A stretch of 8,176 nt of DNA from JBJXGC01 sp046154545 (GTDB taxonomy: Bacteria > Chloroflexota > Dehalococcoidia > Tepidiformales > Tepidiformaceae), in the NCBI GenBank assembly GCA_046154545.1, contig JBJXGC010000134.1, forward strand, positions 1 to 8,176, given 5' to 3'. A program made the translations under genes and the position numbers. This document shows positions 1 through 6,500 of the stretch, in pieces. The notes under the pieces are model-generated. The model saw only the letters and a list, made by a program, of their open reading frames with translations. It was not told the origin of the DNA and did not search any database. Position 1 is the stretch's first letter. Each line of letters starts with the position of its first letter.

Positions 1-311
1 CCGGAGAGGGTCTGGAGGGTGGCGGCCATCTTCGCCGTGAGGGCGGGATTGCGGTAACCGAGGCCGAGGACGTGGTGACAGAGGAGGACGCCGGGGAACT
101 TCGCCGCGAGCCAGGTCATCGTCGTCCAGGACTCGAGGAAGGGGTCGGTGCGGCGTTCGAAGCCGTAGAAGTGGTCGGCCAGCCAGACGGAGTCGAAGTG
201 CTGGAAGGCGGTGGGGAGGATGTGCTCGGCCTGGTACATGACGATGGGCACGTGGCCGCTCTCCGGTGGCCCGATGACGGGCGAGATCCATCCGAACTTC
301 AGGTCAGCCAT
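1..311 (-). CDS. LLM-class (luciferase-like) flavin/F420-dependent oxidoreductase, N-terminal part
   Basis: This lower-strand gene is cut by the left edge: 103 complete codons are present and the C-terminal two thirds or so is missing. The protein starts MADLKFGWISPVIG, a typical first beta strand of the luciferase-like TIM barrel. It then carries SVWLADHFY (second strand with the conserved Asp-His) and, near the cut, LGYRNPALTAKMAATLQ, the family's 'YRNPxxxAK' helix that precedes the 'SgGR' turn. Family members are F420- or FMN-dependent oxidoreductases; the substrate cannot be read from this fragment. The ATG at 309-311 is chosen because a GGAGG (321-325, lower strand) lies 9 bases upstream and because the barrel strand begins right after it. 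It is divergent from another LLM gene at 529. The sequence is too diverged from that neighbour in the visible part to be a recent duplicate. Family assignment is firm; cofactor is inferred. Confidence 0.88.
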   Translation of the reverse strand, partial: MADLKFGWISPVIGPPESGHVPIVMYQAEHILPTAFQHFDSVWLADHFYGFERRTDPFLESWTTMTWLAAKFPGVLLCHHVLGLGYRNPALTAKMAATLQTLS

Positions 312-320
312 GGCGAGCAT

Positions 321-325
321 CCTCC
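321..325 (-). promoter_or_regulatory. Ribosome binding site of the partial LLM gene
   Basis: On the lower strand this reads GGAGG, followed by a 9-base spacer and the ATG at 311-309. It supports the chosen start of the truncated oxidoreductase. Confidence 0.7.
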
Positions 326-420
326 GTGGCCCTTTGGGCCGGGGCGGATGATACACGGCCGGGTCTATCTGCCCACGGCGTGACGACGCATGAGGTGACC
401 CGCGTTCGCACTCGTCCCGC

Positions 421-440
421 CCGCGCGTTCACACGCGCGG
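421..440. promoter_or_regulatory. Perfect inverted repeat, candidate operator
   Basis: CCGCGCGT at 421-428 and ACGCGCGG at 433-440 are exact reverse complements separated by TCAC. A third copy of the octamer, ACGCGCGG, is at 452-459. The pair lies immediately upstream of where a -35 element would fall for the TATACT box at 464-469, and the third copy falls between -35 and -10. That placement suits a regulator-binding site for the 529 gene or for both divergent LLM genes. No T run follows on either strand, so a terminator is unlikely. The repeat itself is directly visible; the operator role is inferred, and CG-rich octamers recur by chance in such DNA. Confidence 0.45.
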
Positions 441-455
441 CTCGAATCCTGACGC

Positions 456-478
456 GCGGGCGGTATACTCGCGCCCGC
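456..478 (+). promoter_or_regulatory. Likely promoter -10 region of the LLM gene at 529, inside a 7-bp inverted repeat
   Basis: TATACT at 464-469 is a close match to the sigma-70 TATAAT box and stands out in CG-rich surroundings. It is flanked by GCGGGCG (456-462) and CGCCCGC (472-478), a perfect 7-bp inverted repeat. No good TTGACA lies 16-18 bases upstream; the nearest candidate is TCGAAT at 442-447 with a 16-base spacer, which is weak. Transcription would start near 476 and leave a leader of about 50 bases before the ATG at 529. The weak -35 together with the octamer repeats just upstream would fit activator dependence, which is inference. Confidence 0.5.
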
Positions 479-513
479 AAGCGGCCGGGGTGGCGGCAAC
501 ACGCCGGCCCGGC

Positions 514-521
514 GGAAGGAG
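514..521 (+). promoter_or_regulatory. Ribosome binding site deciding the start of the LLM gene
   Basis: GGAAGGAG ends 7 bases before the ATG at 529. This decides against the longer reading frame beginning at 490, whose extra 13 residues would include the ribosome binding site and a non-family N-terminus. Confidence 0.85.
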
Positions 522-528
522 CTATGAG

Positions 529-1470
529 ATGAAGTTCGGGGTGTTGGCTGGCAACTTTGGGACGTTCGGCGAAGACCCGGGTGTCGATGGCAGTATCAAG
601 GTGGCTGAGGAGGCGGAGCGGCTCGGTTTCGACTCCGTCTGGGTCCACGACCACATCATCATGCCGTCGAATGTGGAGTCGAAGTACCCGTACAACGAGA
701 CCGGCGCCTCACCCTTCCGGGTGGACCAGTTCATCTTCGACCCGATCACGGTGATGGCGGCCATCGCCGCCCGGACGAGCCGGGTGCAGATTGGCACGAG
801 CGTCCTGGTGGTGCCATATCGCAACCCGCTGGTCCTCGCGAAGGAGCTGGCGACCATCGACCGGATATCGCATGGACGGGTGGTGCTGGGGATTGGCGCG
901 GGCTGGATGGCGGAGGAGTTCGAGGCGATCGGCATCGGCGAACACTACCCGCATCGCGGGGCGATGACGGACGAGTGGATGGCGGTTTGCGTCAATCTCT
1001 GGACGCAGACCGGGCCGAGCAGCTTCAAAGGCCGCTGGATCCAGTACGAGAACGTGGGGGCCAACCCGCTGCCGGTGCAGAAGCCGCATATCCCGATCTG
1101 GGTGGGGGGCAAGACGCCGGCCGCCCAGCGGCGGGTGGCCCGCTATGGGAGCGGCTACCACACGATCACGTCCACGCCGGCCGAGGTGGCCGCGGAAGTG
1201 GCGGCAGTGCACGGGCTGATGGAGCGGGCCGGCCGAGACCCGGACAGCCTCGTCGTCTCGATGCTCTGGGCGGGCCTGGGGCTGAGCGGCACGCAACAGG
1301 TGGTGGACGTGCTGGGCGAGTACGCCCGGGCGGGGATGCACCATCTCGTCGGCATCCCCTGGCTGCTCGACGGCGGGCGGTTCATGGAGATGGCGCCCCA
1401 CGACCGCCTGAAGGCGCAGCTCGAGAACATGGAACTCTTCGCCGACGGGGTGCGGCCCGCGGTGGGCTGA
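529..1470 (+). CDS. LLM-class F420-dependent oxidoreductase (Rv2161c-like family)
   Basis: The 313-residue protein is a full-length luciferase-like TIM-barrel oxidoreductase, about the usual size for the Rv2161c-type group (TIGR03619-like). Visible family marks are the first strand MKFGVLAGNFG (1-11), SVWVHDHIIMP (36-46, second strand with the conserved His-Asp-His), VPYRNPLVLAKELATID (95-111), GRVVLGIGAGWMAEEFEAIG (116-135, the most diagnostic segment), and KPHIPIWVGG (185-194) before the C-terminal part. These proteins usually use coenzyme F420 and sometimes FMN; the substrate is unknown. There is no signal peptide, so it is cytosolic. It is divergent from another LLM gene on the left and convergent with an acyl-CoA dehydrogenase on the right, 32 bases apart, so it is probably monocistronic from the promoter near 464. 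Family is firm; F420 rather than FMN use is inferred from the family. Confidence 0.93.
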   Translation: MKFGVLAGNFGTFGEDPGVDGSIKVAEEAERLGFDSVWVHDHIIMPSNVESKYPYNETGASPFRVDQFIFDPITVMAAIAARTSRVQIGTSVLVVPYRNPLVLAKELATIDRISHGRVVLGIGAGWMAEEFEAIGIGEHYPHRGAMTDEWMAVCVNLWTQTGPSSFKGRWIQYENVGANPLPVQKPHIPIWVGGKTPAAQRRVARYGSGYHTITSTPAEVAAEVAAVHGLMERAGRDPDSLVVSMLWAGLGLSGTQQVVDVLGEYARAGMHHLVGIPWLLDGGRFMEMAPHDRLKAQLENMELFADGVRPAVG

Positions 1471-1474
1471 CCCC

Positions 1475-1498
1475 GGCCGTTCGGGCTCGAACTGGGCC
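1475..1498. terminator. Possible bidirectional hairpin between convergent genes
   Basis: Between the stop codons of the LLM gene and the acyl-CoA dehydrogenase, GGCCGTTCG (1475-1483) can pair with CGAAC (1488-1492) plus GGCC (1495-1498) across a GGCT loop, giving nine base pairs with a two-base bulge. No T tract follows on either strand, so an intrinsic terminator is not demonstrated. It is the only structure in the 32-base gap and could stop transcripts from both sides or only protect 3' ends. Confidence 0.35.
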
Positions 1499-1502
1499 AG
1501 AC

Positions 1503-2669
1503 TCAGCCCCGGGGGAGACCGAAGCCGCGGGTGGCGATGATGTTGCGCATGACCTCGTTCGAACCGGCGCCGAAGGTGGGCATGACGGCGGCGCAGTAGC
1601 CCTGTTCGATGCGCCCGCCGATCGGGGCCCTGGGATCCTGGGGCGTGAGCTGGCCGTACGGCCCGAGGAGTTTCGTCCCGGCGTTCTGGAGCCGCTGCAT
1701 CATCTCGGTGCTGAAGATCTTGACGATGCTGGCCTGGTAGTTCGGGTGCTCGCCGTGCTCGACCATCCCGAGGATGCGGTAGGAGAGGCTCTGGAGGACT
1801 TCGAGCTGGACCTTGAAGTCGGCCAGCACGCCGCGGACGTGGGGCTCGTCGAAGGGGCGGCGGCCGCCGGGCTGCGGCTGCCGGGACCAGGCGAGGAGGC
1901 TGTCGAAGACGGCCCGCACGCCGGCCACCGTGAAGATGCTGATGCGTTCGAAATCGAGGGCGTGGGCGGCGTAATACCAGCCCCGGTTCTCCTCACCGAC
2001 GAGGGCGGCCGAGGGGATGCGGACATTGTCCCAGTAGACCTCGTTCGTGCGGCCGCCACCGAGCGTCCAGATCGGCTTGACCGTGATGCCGGGCGACTTG
2101 AGGTCGGCGAGGAACATGGAGATGCCCTTGTGCTTCGGGGCCGCCGGGTCGGTGCGGGCGGCGAGCCAGACGTACTCGGAGCGGTGCGCCGAGCTGGTGA
2201 ACCGCTTGATCCCGTTCATCACGTAGTCGTCGCCATCGCGGACGGCGCGGAGCTGGAGGGAGGCGAGGTCGGTGCCGGAATCGGGCTCGGTGTAGCCGAG
2301 GGCGAACTCGACCTCTCCGCGGGCGATGGGGGGAAGAAACCGGGTCTTCTGCTCGTCGGTGCCGAACTGCATCAATGTCGGCCCGACCTGCTGGACGGCA
2401 ACCGTCGCACCCGGCGCGCCGGCGTAGTTCAGGGCCTCCTGGAAGAGGTACTGCTCCTGGTATGGCCGGGCCTGGCCGCCGAACTCCTTCGGCCAGGACA
2501 TGGTGAGCCAGCCGCGGTCCGCGAGCTTCTTGCGGAAGGAGCGCTCAATGTCGTAGGCGTCGGGGCTTTCGTAGGCGCGGGAGCGGAGTTCGGGGCTCCA
2601 CTCGGCCGCCAGGAAGGTTTTGACCTCGGCATCGAAGGCGATGGCCGACGGTGAGAACTTGAATTCCAT
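1503..2669 (-). CDS. Acyl-CoA dehydrogenase family protein
   Basis: The 388-residue flavoprotein has the standard acyl-CoA dehydrogenase length and layout: N-terminal helical domain (1-120, starting MEFKFSPSAIAFDAEVKTFL), central beta domain with the FAD/substrate loop GYTEPDSGTD (125-134) and FTSSAH (157-162), and C-terminal helical domain ending FGAGSNEVMRNIIATRGFG (366-384). It would oxidise an acyl-CoA to the enoyl-CoA and pass electrons to ETF. The Glu of the MCAD C-terminal motif (YEGT) is Ala368 here. Glu241 in LDFERI (238-243) sits where isovaleryl- and long-chain acyl-CoA dehydrogenases carry their base, so the enzyme is probably active. The ATG at 2669-2667 is chosen because the family N-terminus begins there and GGAGGAG precedes it. 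The frame stays open upstream to 2945, but that part lacks family character. It is divergent from the membrane protein at 2836 and convergent with the LLM gene. Chain-length preference cannot be read. Confidence 0.94.
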   Translation of the reverse strand: MEFKFSPSAIAFDAEVKTFLAAEWSPELRSRAYESPDAYDIERSFRKKLADRGWLTMSWPKEFGGQARPYQEQYLFQEALNYAGAPGATVAVQQVGPTLMQFGTDEQKTRFLPPIARGEVEFALGYTEPDSGTDLASLQLRAVRDGDDYVMNGIKRFTSSAHRSEYVWLAARTDPAAPKHKGISMFLADLKSPGITVKPIWTLGGGRTNEVYWDNVRIPSAALVGEENRGWYYAAHALDFERISIFTVAGVRAVFDSLLAWSRQPQPGGRRPFDEPHVRGVLADFKVQLEVLQSLSYRILGMVEHGEHPNYQASIVKIFSTEMMQRLQNAGTKLLGPYGQLTPQDPRAPIGGRIEQGYCAAVMPTFGAGSNEVMRNIIATRGFGLPRG

Positions 2670-2671
2670 GA

Positions 2672-2678
2672 CTCCTCC
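2672..2678 (-). promoter_or_regulatory. Ribosome binding site of the acyl-CoA dehydrogenase, unusually close to the start
   Basis: The lower strand reads GGAGGAG, then TC, then ATG. Counting from the GGAGG core the spacer is only 4 bases, shorter than usual. An out-of-frame ATG (2680-2678) overlaps the site, and an in-frame GTG at 2699-2697 has no ribosome binding site, so the ATG at 2669 remains the best start. Confidence 0.6.
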
Positions 2679-2703
2679 ATGGGCCTCGCGGGACCGCACG
2701 CTG

Positions 2704-2709
2704 ATCCTA
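2704..2709 (-). promoter_or_regulatory. Weak -10-like box for the acyl-CoA dehydrogenase
   Basis: The lower strand reads TAGGAT about 35 bases upstream of the start codon. No recognisable -35 lies at the right distance. It is the best candidate in the intergenic region for leftward transcription, but support is thin. Confidence 0.25.
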
Positions 2710-2795
2710 CGGTGGGGCGCGGGCGTCCGCCATGTTGGCCGCGCCGGGAAATTCCCTGCTCGCCACGACATGACGCGTCTGGGGGCCGGTTGCCG

Positions 2796-2801
2796 TAGAA
2801 T
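2796..2801 (+). promoter_or_regulatory. Likely -10 box of the membrane-protein gene at 2836
   Basis: TAGAAT, followed by CGCGGC, is one base off TATAAT. The nearest -35-like hexamer, TGACGC at 2771-2776, is 19 bases upstream and weak. A start near 2808 would give a leader of about 28 bases to the GTG. The box and the bases after it match the -10 region at 464-475 in 9 of 12 positions, which raises the likelihood that both are real. Confidence 0.42.
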
Positions 2802-2824
2802 CGCGGCGCTGCGCGTGTGCGGGC

Positions 2825-2831
2825 GGGAGGG
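2825..2831 (+). promoter_or_regulatory. Ribosome binding site favouring a GTG start
   Basis: GGGAGGG lies just before the GTG at 2836 (5 bases after the GGAGG core). The upstream in-frame ATG at 2770 has no such site and lies before the likely -10 box, so the GTG is preferred. Confidence 0.65.
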
Positions 2832-2835
2832 TCGT

Positions 2836-3555
2836 GTGTCTGGTTGGCGGTTGTCCAGGCCACTGGGGGGTACGCTTGGCGCGGTCGCGATCGTGGCCTT
2901 CGTCGCATTCGTCGGTTCGCGCGCGGTAAACGGCGTGATCCTCAACCCCGATTTCTACTTCGACGCGCTGGATGGGGGCGCGATCTTCGAGTCCGTCTTC
3001 GATAGCCTGCTCGAAAACCCGGAGGACATCGCGGGGGATCTGCTTTCGCTGCTCGAAGAGGACGATGCGATGGATGTCCCGAGCACCGACGAAATCGGTT
3101 CAGGGACACTCGACGCCCTCGACGCGATCGACGCCAGCCTCGAGGAGTTCAACTCGGTTGTGGACATCTTCAAGGTCATTGAGCCGATCGCCCTGGTCAT
3201 CTTCCTGGTGGCGCTGGGGGTCATGGCGGCCTCGACCTTCCGGGAGCCGGTGCGCTTGTTGCGCTGGACGGGCGGCACGCTGGCCGTGGCCGGGGGCCTG
3301 ACACTCGCGCTCTGGTTCGGGTTGCAGGGTGTCGTCGAGGAGATGGTGGCCGATGTGGCGCTCGATAAGGCCGGCGACCTGCCCCTGAACTTCCAGGACA
3401 TCACGAAGATGAGTGTGATGACGGCGATCGACAACCTCTCGCCGGACATCTTCGGGCCAGCAGTCGCGGCGGCTGCGCTGGGGATCATCCTGCTGGCGAT
3501 GTCGTTCCTGCCGTCGGTGCGGGGGGCAGAGGCAGGGGCGGTCAAGGCGGGTTAA
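2836..3555 (+). CDS. Unrecognised four-segment membrane protein with acidic outer loops
   Basis: I do not recognise this 239-residue protein. Hydrophobic segments are at about 11-28, 115-133, 146-166 and 206-226. The N-terminus (SGWRLSRPLGG) and the loop at 134-145 (STFREPVRLLRW) are basic, so by the positive-inside rule both ends are cytosolic and two loops face outside. The first outer loop (29-114) is long and very acidic (for example LLEEDDAMD, 72-80, and further Asp/Glu-rich helices to 110). The second (167-205) contains VVEEMVADVALDKAG and DLPLNFQDI. The first segment could be read as a signal anchor. The gene uses a GTG start with a good ribosome binding site. It is divergent from the acyl-CoA dehydrogenase and overlaps the stop of the large membrane protein by four bases. 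The acidic outer loops could bind cations or a basic partner, but nothing identifies a function. Coding is supported by the ribosome binding site, membrane pattern and frame-consistent composition. Confidence 0.8.
   Translation: MSGWRLSRPLGGTLGAVAIVAFVAFVGSRAVNGVILNPDFYFDALDGGAIFESVFDSLLENPEDIAGDLLSLLEEDDAMDVPSTDEIGSGTLDALDAIDASLEEFNSVVDIFKVIEPIALVIFLVALGVMAASTFREPVRLLRWTGGTLAVAGGLTLALWFGLQGVVEEMVADVALDKAGDLPLNFQDITKMSVMTAIDNLSPDIFGPAVAAAALGIILLAMSFLPSVRGAEAGAVKAG
3552..3555. other. Shared stop-codon overlap (TTAA) of two convergent genes
   Basis: TTAA supplies TAA (3553-3555) to the upper-strand membrane protein and TAA (3554-3552, lower strand) to the large membrane protein. The two coding regions therefore overlap by exactly four bases and no terminator fits between them. 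Confidence 0.9.
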
Positions 3556-6500
3556 CGCCGGACTTCGTAGATCCGGTACGGGCCTGATTCAAAGACCGGT
3601 TCGAGCCAGGGGATACCGTCGAACTTCGCGAGCCCCTCGGGCGTGCCCATGACCGTTTCCTCGGTGCCGACGACGATGTAGCGGACGTTGTACCGCGCCA
3701 CGACCTCACCGACGAAGCCTGGATCAGGGGTGCGGTAGAGGTTCGTCATATCGATTCGGCGCTGCTGGATCAGCGGCTCGTAGTCCAGGCGCTGTTGGAC
3801 CTGGTGCCAGTCCCAGCCAATGACGGCGGGCAGGCCGGTGTTCCAGGAGATCCGGCCGGTCCAGTGGTAGAGCGGACCGACGGCCTCGGCGATGACGGGG
3901 CTGCCCTGGACGTTGTCGCGGAGCCAGCGGATGAGGGGCTCGTCCTCGCCGAGGGCGATGAGGCGGTCGTCGGCCGGGTCGTCGGTGCCACGGTCTTCGG
4001 GATAGGTGCCGTAGGGGAGGTAGGCGAGGCCGTCGAGGGTGCCCGAGGGCGAGCCGGCGAAGCGTGCTTCCTGGCGGGCGCGGGTCCCCGACCAGGGGAA
4101 GATGGCGGCACTGAAGATGAGGGTGCCGATGACGGCGGTCGCCACGACAGCGACCAGGCGCCGGCCGGGGAGGACCTTAAGGCGGCGGCCTTCGAACCCG
4201 TAGAGCGCCGCCGCCACGTACCAGAGCCCGTAGCCCCCGGCGACGGCGTAGAGCTGCCAGGCCTGGAGCGAGAACTTGAAGACGGTGTTCATGCGGACGA
4301 TGTCGAACTTCACGCCGACGACGTCAACGCCGCCAGCGATGCCTACGGCGGCGGCGAAGATGGCCGTCGCGAGGAGGCGAGGAGTGTCCCGTTCGGCCGC
4401 CCGATACTCCAGCCAGAGCAGGTGGAAGAGGAGGATCAGGGCGCACAGGCTGAAGGCGATCGTGCTAAGGCCGAAGCGCCAGGTGAACGCGCCGAGGCCG
4501 GCGAGGAAGATGAGGAGCGCGCCCAGCTCGAGGGGACCGCTGAGCGTCGCGAGGATGGGGTCACGGCCCGGTTTCCAGTCGCGGCTGATCAATTCTTCGC
4601 GGTAGCGGACGGCCAGGAAGGCGGCGAGGATGGTGAAGAAGAGGCCGAAGTGGGCGAAGTACTGGTTCGTGGGGGTTGTCTCGCGGGCGCGGACCAGGCC
4701 GGTCTCGAAGACTTCGAAGCGGGAGGTGTAGGGCGAAAAGGCGACAAGGAGCACGCCTGCTGCCAGGGCGAGGTGCCCGGCGGCGTCCCACCAACGCTCC
4801 TGCCAGCGCCCGGGCCGGAGGAGCTGCCCGGCGGCGATGGCCGCGGCCGCCAGCAGCACGGCGCTCGGGAAGTCCCACGTTTGGACCGTGCGGACGAGTC
4901 CGAGAGCGACGCCCATCGCGGCGGCGAGGACGAGCGCCTGCCGCCGGAGGCCACGCGCCGCAGAGACGACGTAGGCCACGACGAGGGCGATGACGAGCCC
5001 GAAGAAGGGCAGGCCCATGACATGCGCGTGGAGGTCACCGAAGAGGAACGACCAGTAGGGAAACTCGGTGATGTCGAATGAACCGATGTGGACGCGGCTG
5101 CTCCGCCACCAGTCGAACGGGGGCATGGCGGCGCCCTCGAAGAGCCAGCGATAGAGGCCGGAGAGCAGGCCGACGAGCCCGCCGAGAAACGGTGTGTCGC
5201 TGAAGAGGGACCAGTGGTAAACGGGCTGACCATCGACCTCGCGTGCGAGGTTCAGGGCCTGGAGCCGCTCGATGAGCTGGTGGCCGCCGTCGAGGTTTCC
5301 GAGTCCGATGAAAAGGAAAACGCCGGCCAGCCCGGCGACTATCGCCGCTTTCGGCCAGCGCCGAGCGCCCTCCCGCCGGCGAGCAGAAAGGGCCACGAGG
5401 TTGTGGACGGTCGAGAAGGCGACGCTGGCGGCGAGGCCGGCGTAGGTGGCGAGGCCGATGTTGAAGCCCACTTCGGGCAGCATACGGAGGGCGCGGATGG
5501 GGACGGCGACGAGGAACCAGCCCATGTAGTAGTAGTTCATCGTCCCGCCACCAAACCAGGGGTCGAACGGGGGCAGGATGGTCGAGCGGGCGACGGCGGT
5601 GAGGTAAGCGAGTTCGATCGGCTTTTCGCCGCCCTGCGGGTGGTGCCAGAGGTCGGGGTTGTTGTAGCGGAGGGCGAGGACGACGAAGAAGGCGGCGAGG
5701 AAGACGGCTTCGGCGGCGGCCCACGAGCGCCAGTGATCACGGAAGTCCTGGATGAGCGACCGCCGGCGCAAATACCCGGTGATGTATCCAGCGACGGCGA
5801 CGGCGCCGAAGACGCCCCAGGCGAGGTTGCCCGAGAAATGGAAGGCACCCCAGGCGACGAGCATCCAGGAGCCAAGGCCGACGGCGATGAAGCCGGCCAG
5901 CTTGGAGAGGCCGAAGCCGCGGTCGGGCAGGGCGCGGAAGAGCCAGGTCATCCAGGGGACGGTGGCGAAGGCCGCGACTTCGAGCCAGAGCAACCACCAG
6001 AGCCAGGGGACGTGGCTCGTCAGCCCGTCCGACGAAAAGAGGCTGCTGAAGGTGCCTCCAGACTGCTGAGTGGCGGCCTCGGCGGCGGTGAACTGGAGGC
6101 CGTTGGTGCGGCCCTGGCGCGGCAGCAGGTTCACGGCGCGGTCCGGGTGGGCGTCCATCAGGAGCGAGAGGGCCAGGGTGGCGTCCCATTCCGCGGTCTT
6201 CTGGTAGATCCGGACCTCGGGGTGGTCGTAGACGGTGAACGACTCCTCAGCTCCCGAGTCGTCGATCGAAAGGCCGAGGAAGGTGGGCTTGTTCTGGAAG
6301 TGGGCGACCAGCCGGAAGCCGAGTTCGCCACTGTCGAGAAGTTCGTAGAAACGAATCGTCGCGGGGTATTCGCGCTCGAGGCGGCCGACGGAGCTGCGGA
6401 TGCGATTCGAGGTGATTGCGACGTAGTCCGCGCCGTTAAGCCCGAGCGTGGGGTCCCGTTCGATGCGACCGAAGACCAGGGCCTCGACCTTGGCGGCTGA

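Noticed and set aside
348..353. TATCAT on the lower strand as a -10 box for the partial LLM gene
   Set aside because: There is no -35-like sequence at the right distance, and the match could easily be chance.
975..2654. A 559-codon open frame on the upper strand spanning parts of two real genes
   Set aside because: It crosses the LLM gene, the convergent gap and most of the acyl-CoA dehydrogenase. Its translation is Gly/Ala/Arg/Asp-rich with no family motifs. It is an overlap artefact of high GC content.
2746..2756. GGGAAATTCCC near-palindrome in the divergent region
   Set aside because: The arms are only five bases long and occur once, and there is no second copy or telling position relative to a promoter. 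Too short to call an operator.
2620..2835. Upstream extension of the four-segment membrane protein to ATGs at 2620 or 2770
   Set aside because: It would overlap the start of the acyl-CoA dehydrogenase or include the -10 box. Neither ATG has a ribosome binding site, whereas the GTG at 2836 has GGGAGGG.
2670..2945. N-terminal extension of the acyl-CoA dehydrogenase by 92 residues
   Set aside because: The extension is Arg/Pro/Thr-rich, overlaps the divergent gene and its likely promoter, and has no family counterpart. The family N-terminus starts at the ATG at 2669.
3795..6500. Long open frames on the upper strand (3795-5081 and 5088-6500) opposite the large membrane protein
   Set aside because: Their translations are Glu/Gly/Asp-rich low-complexity sequence, as expected antisense to a hydrophobic GC-rich gene. 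The lower-strand frame carries clear family motifs throughout.
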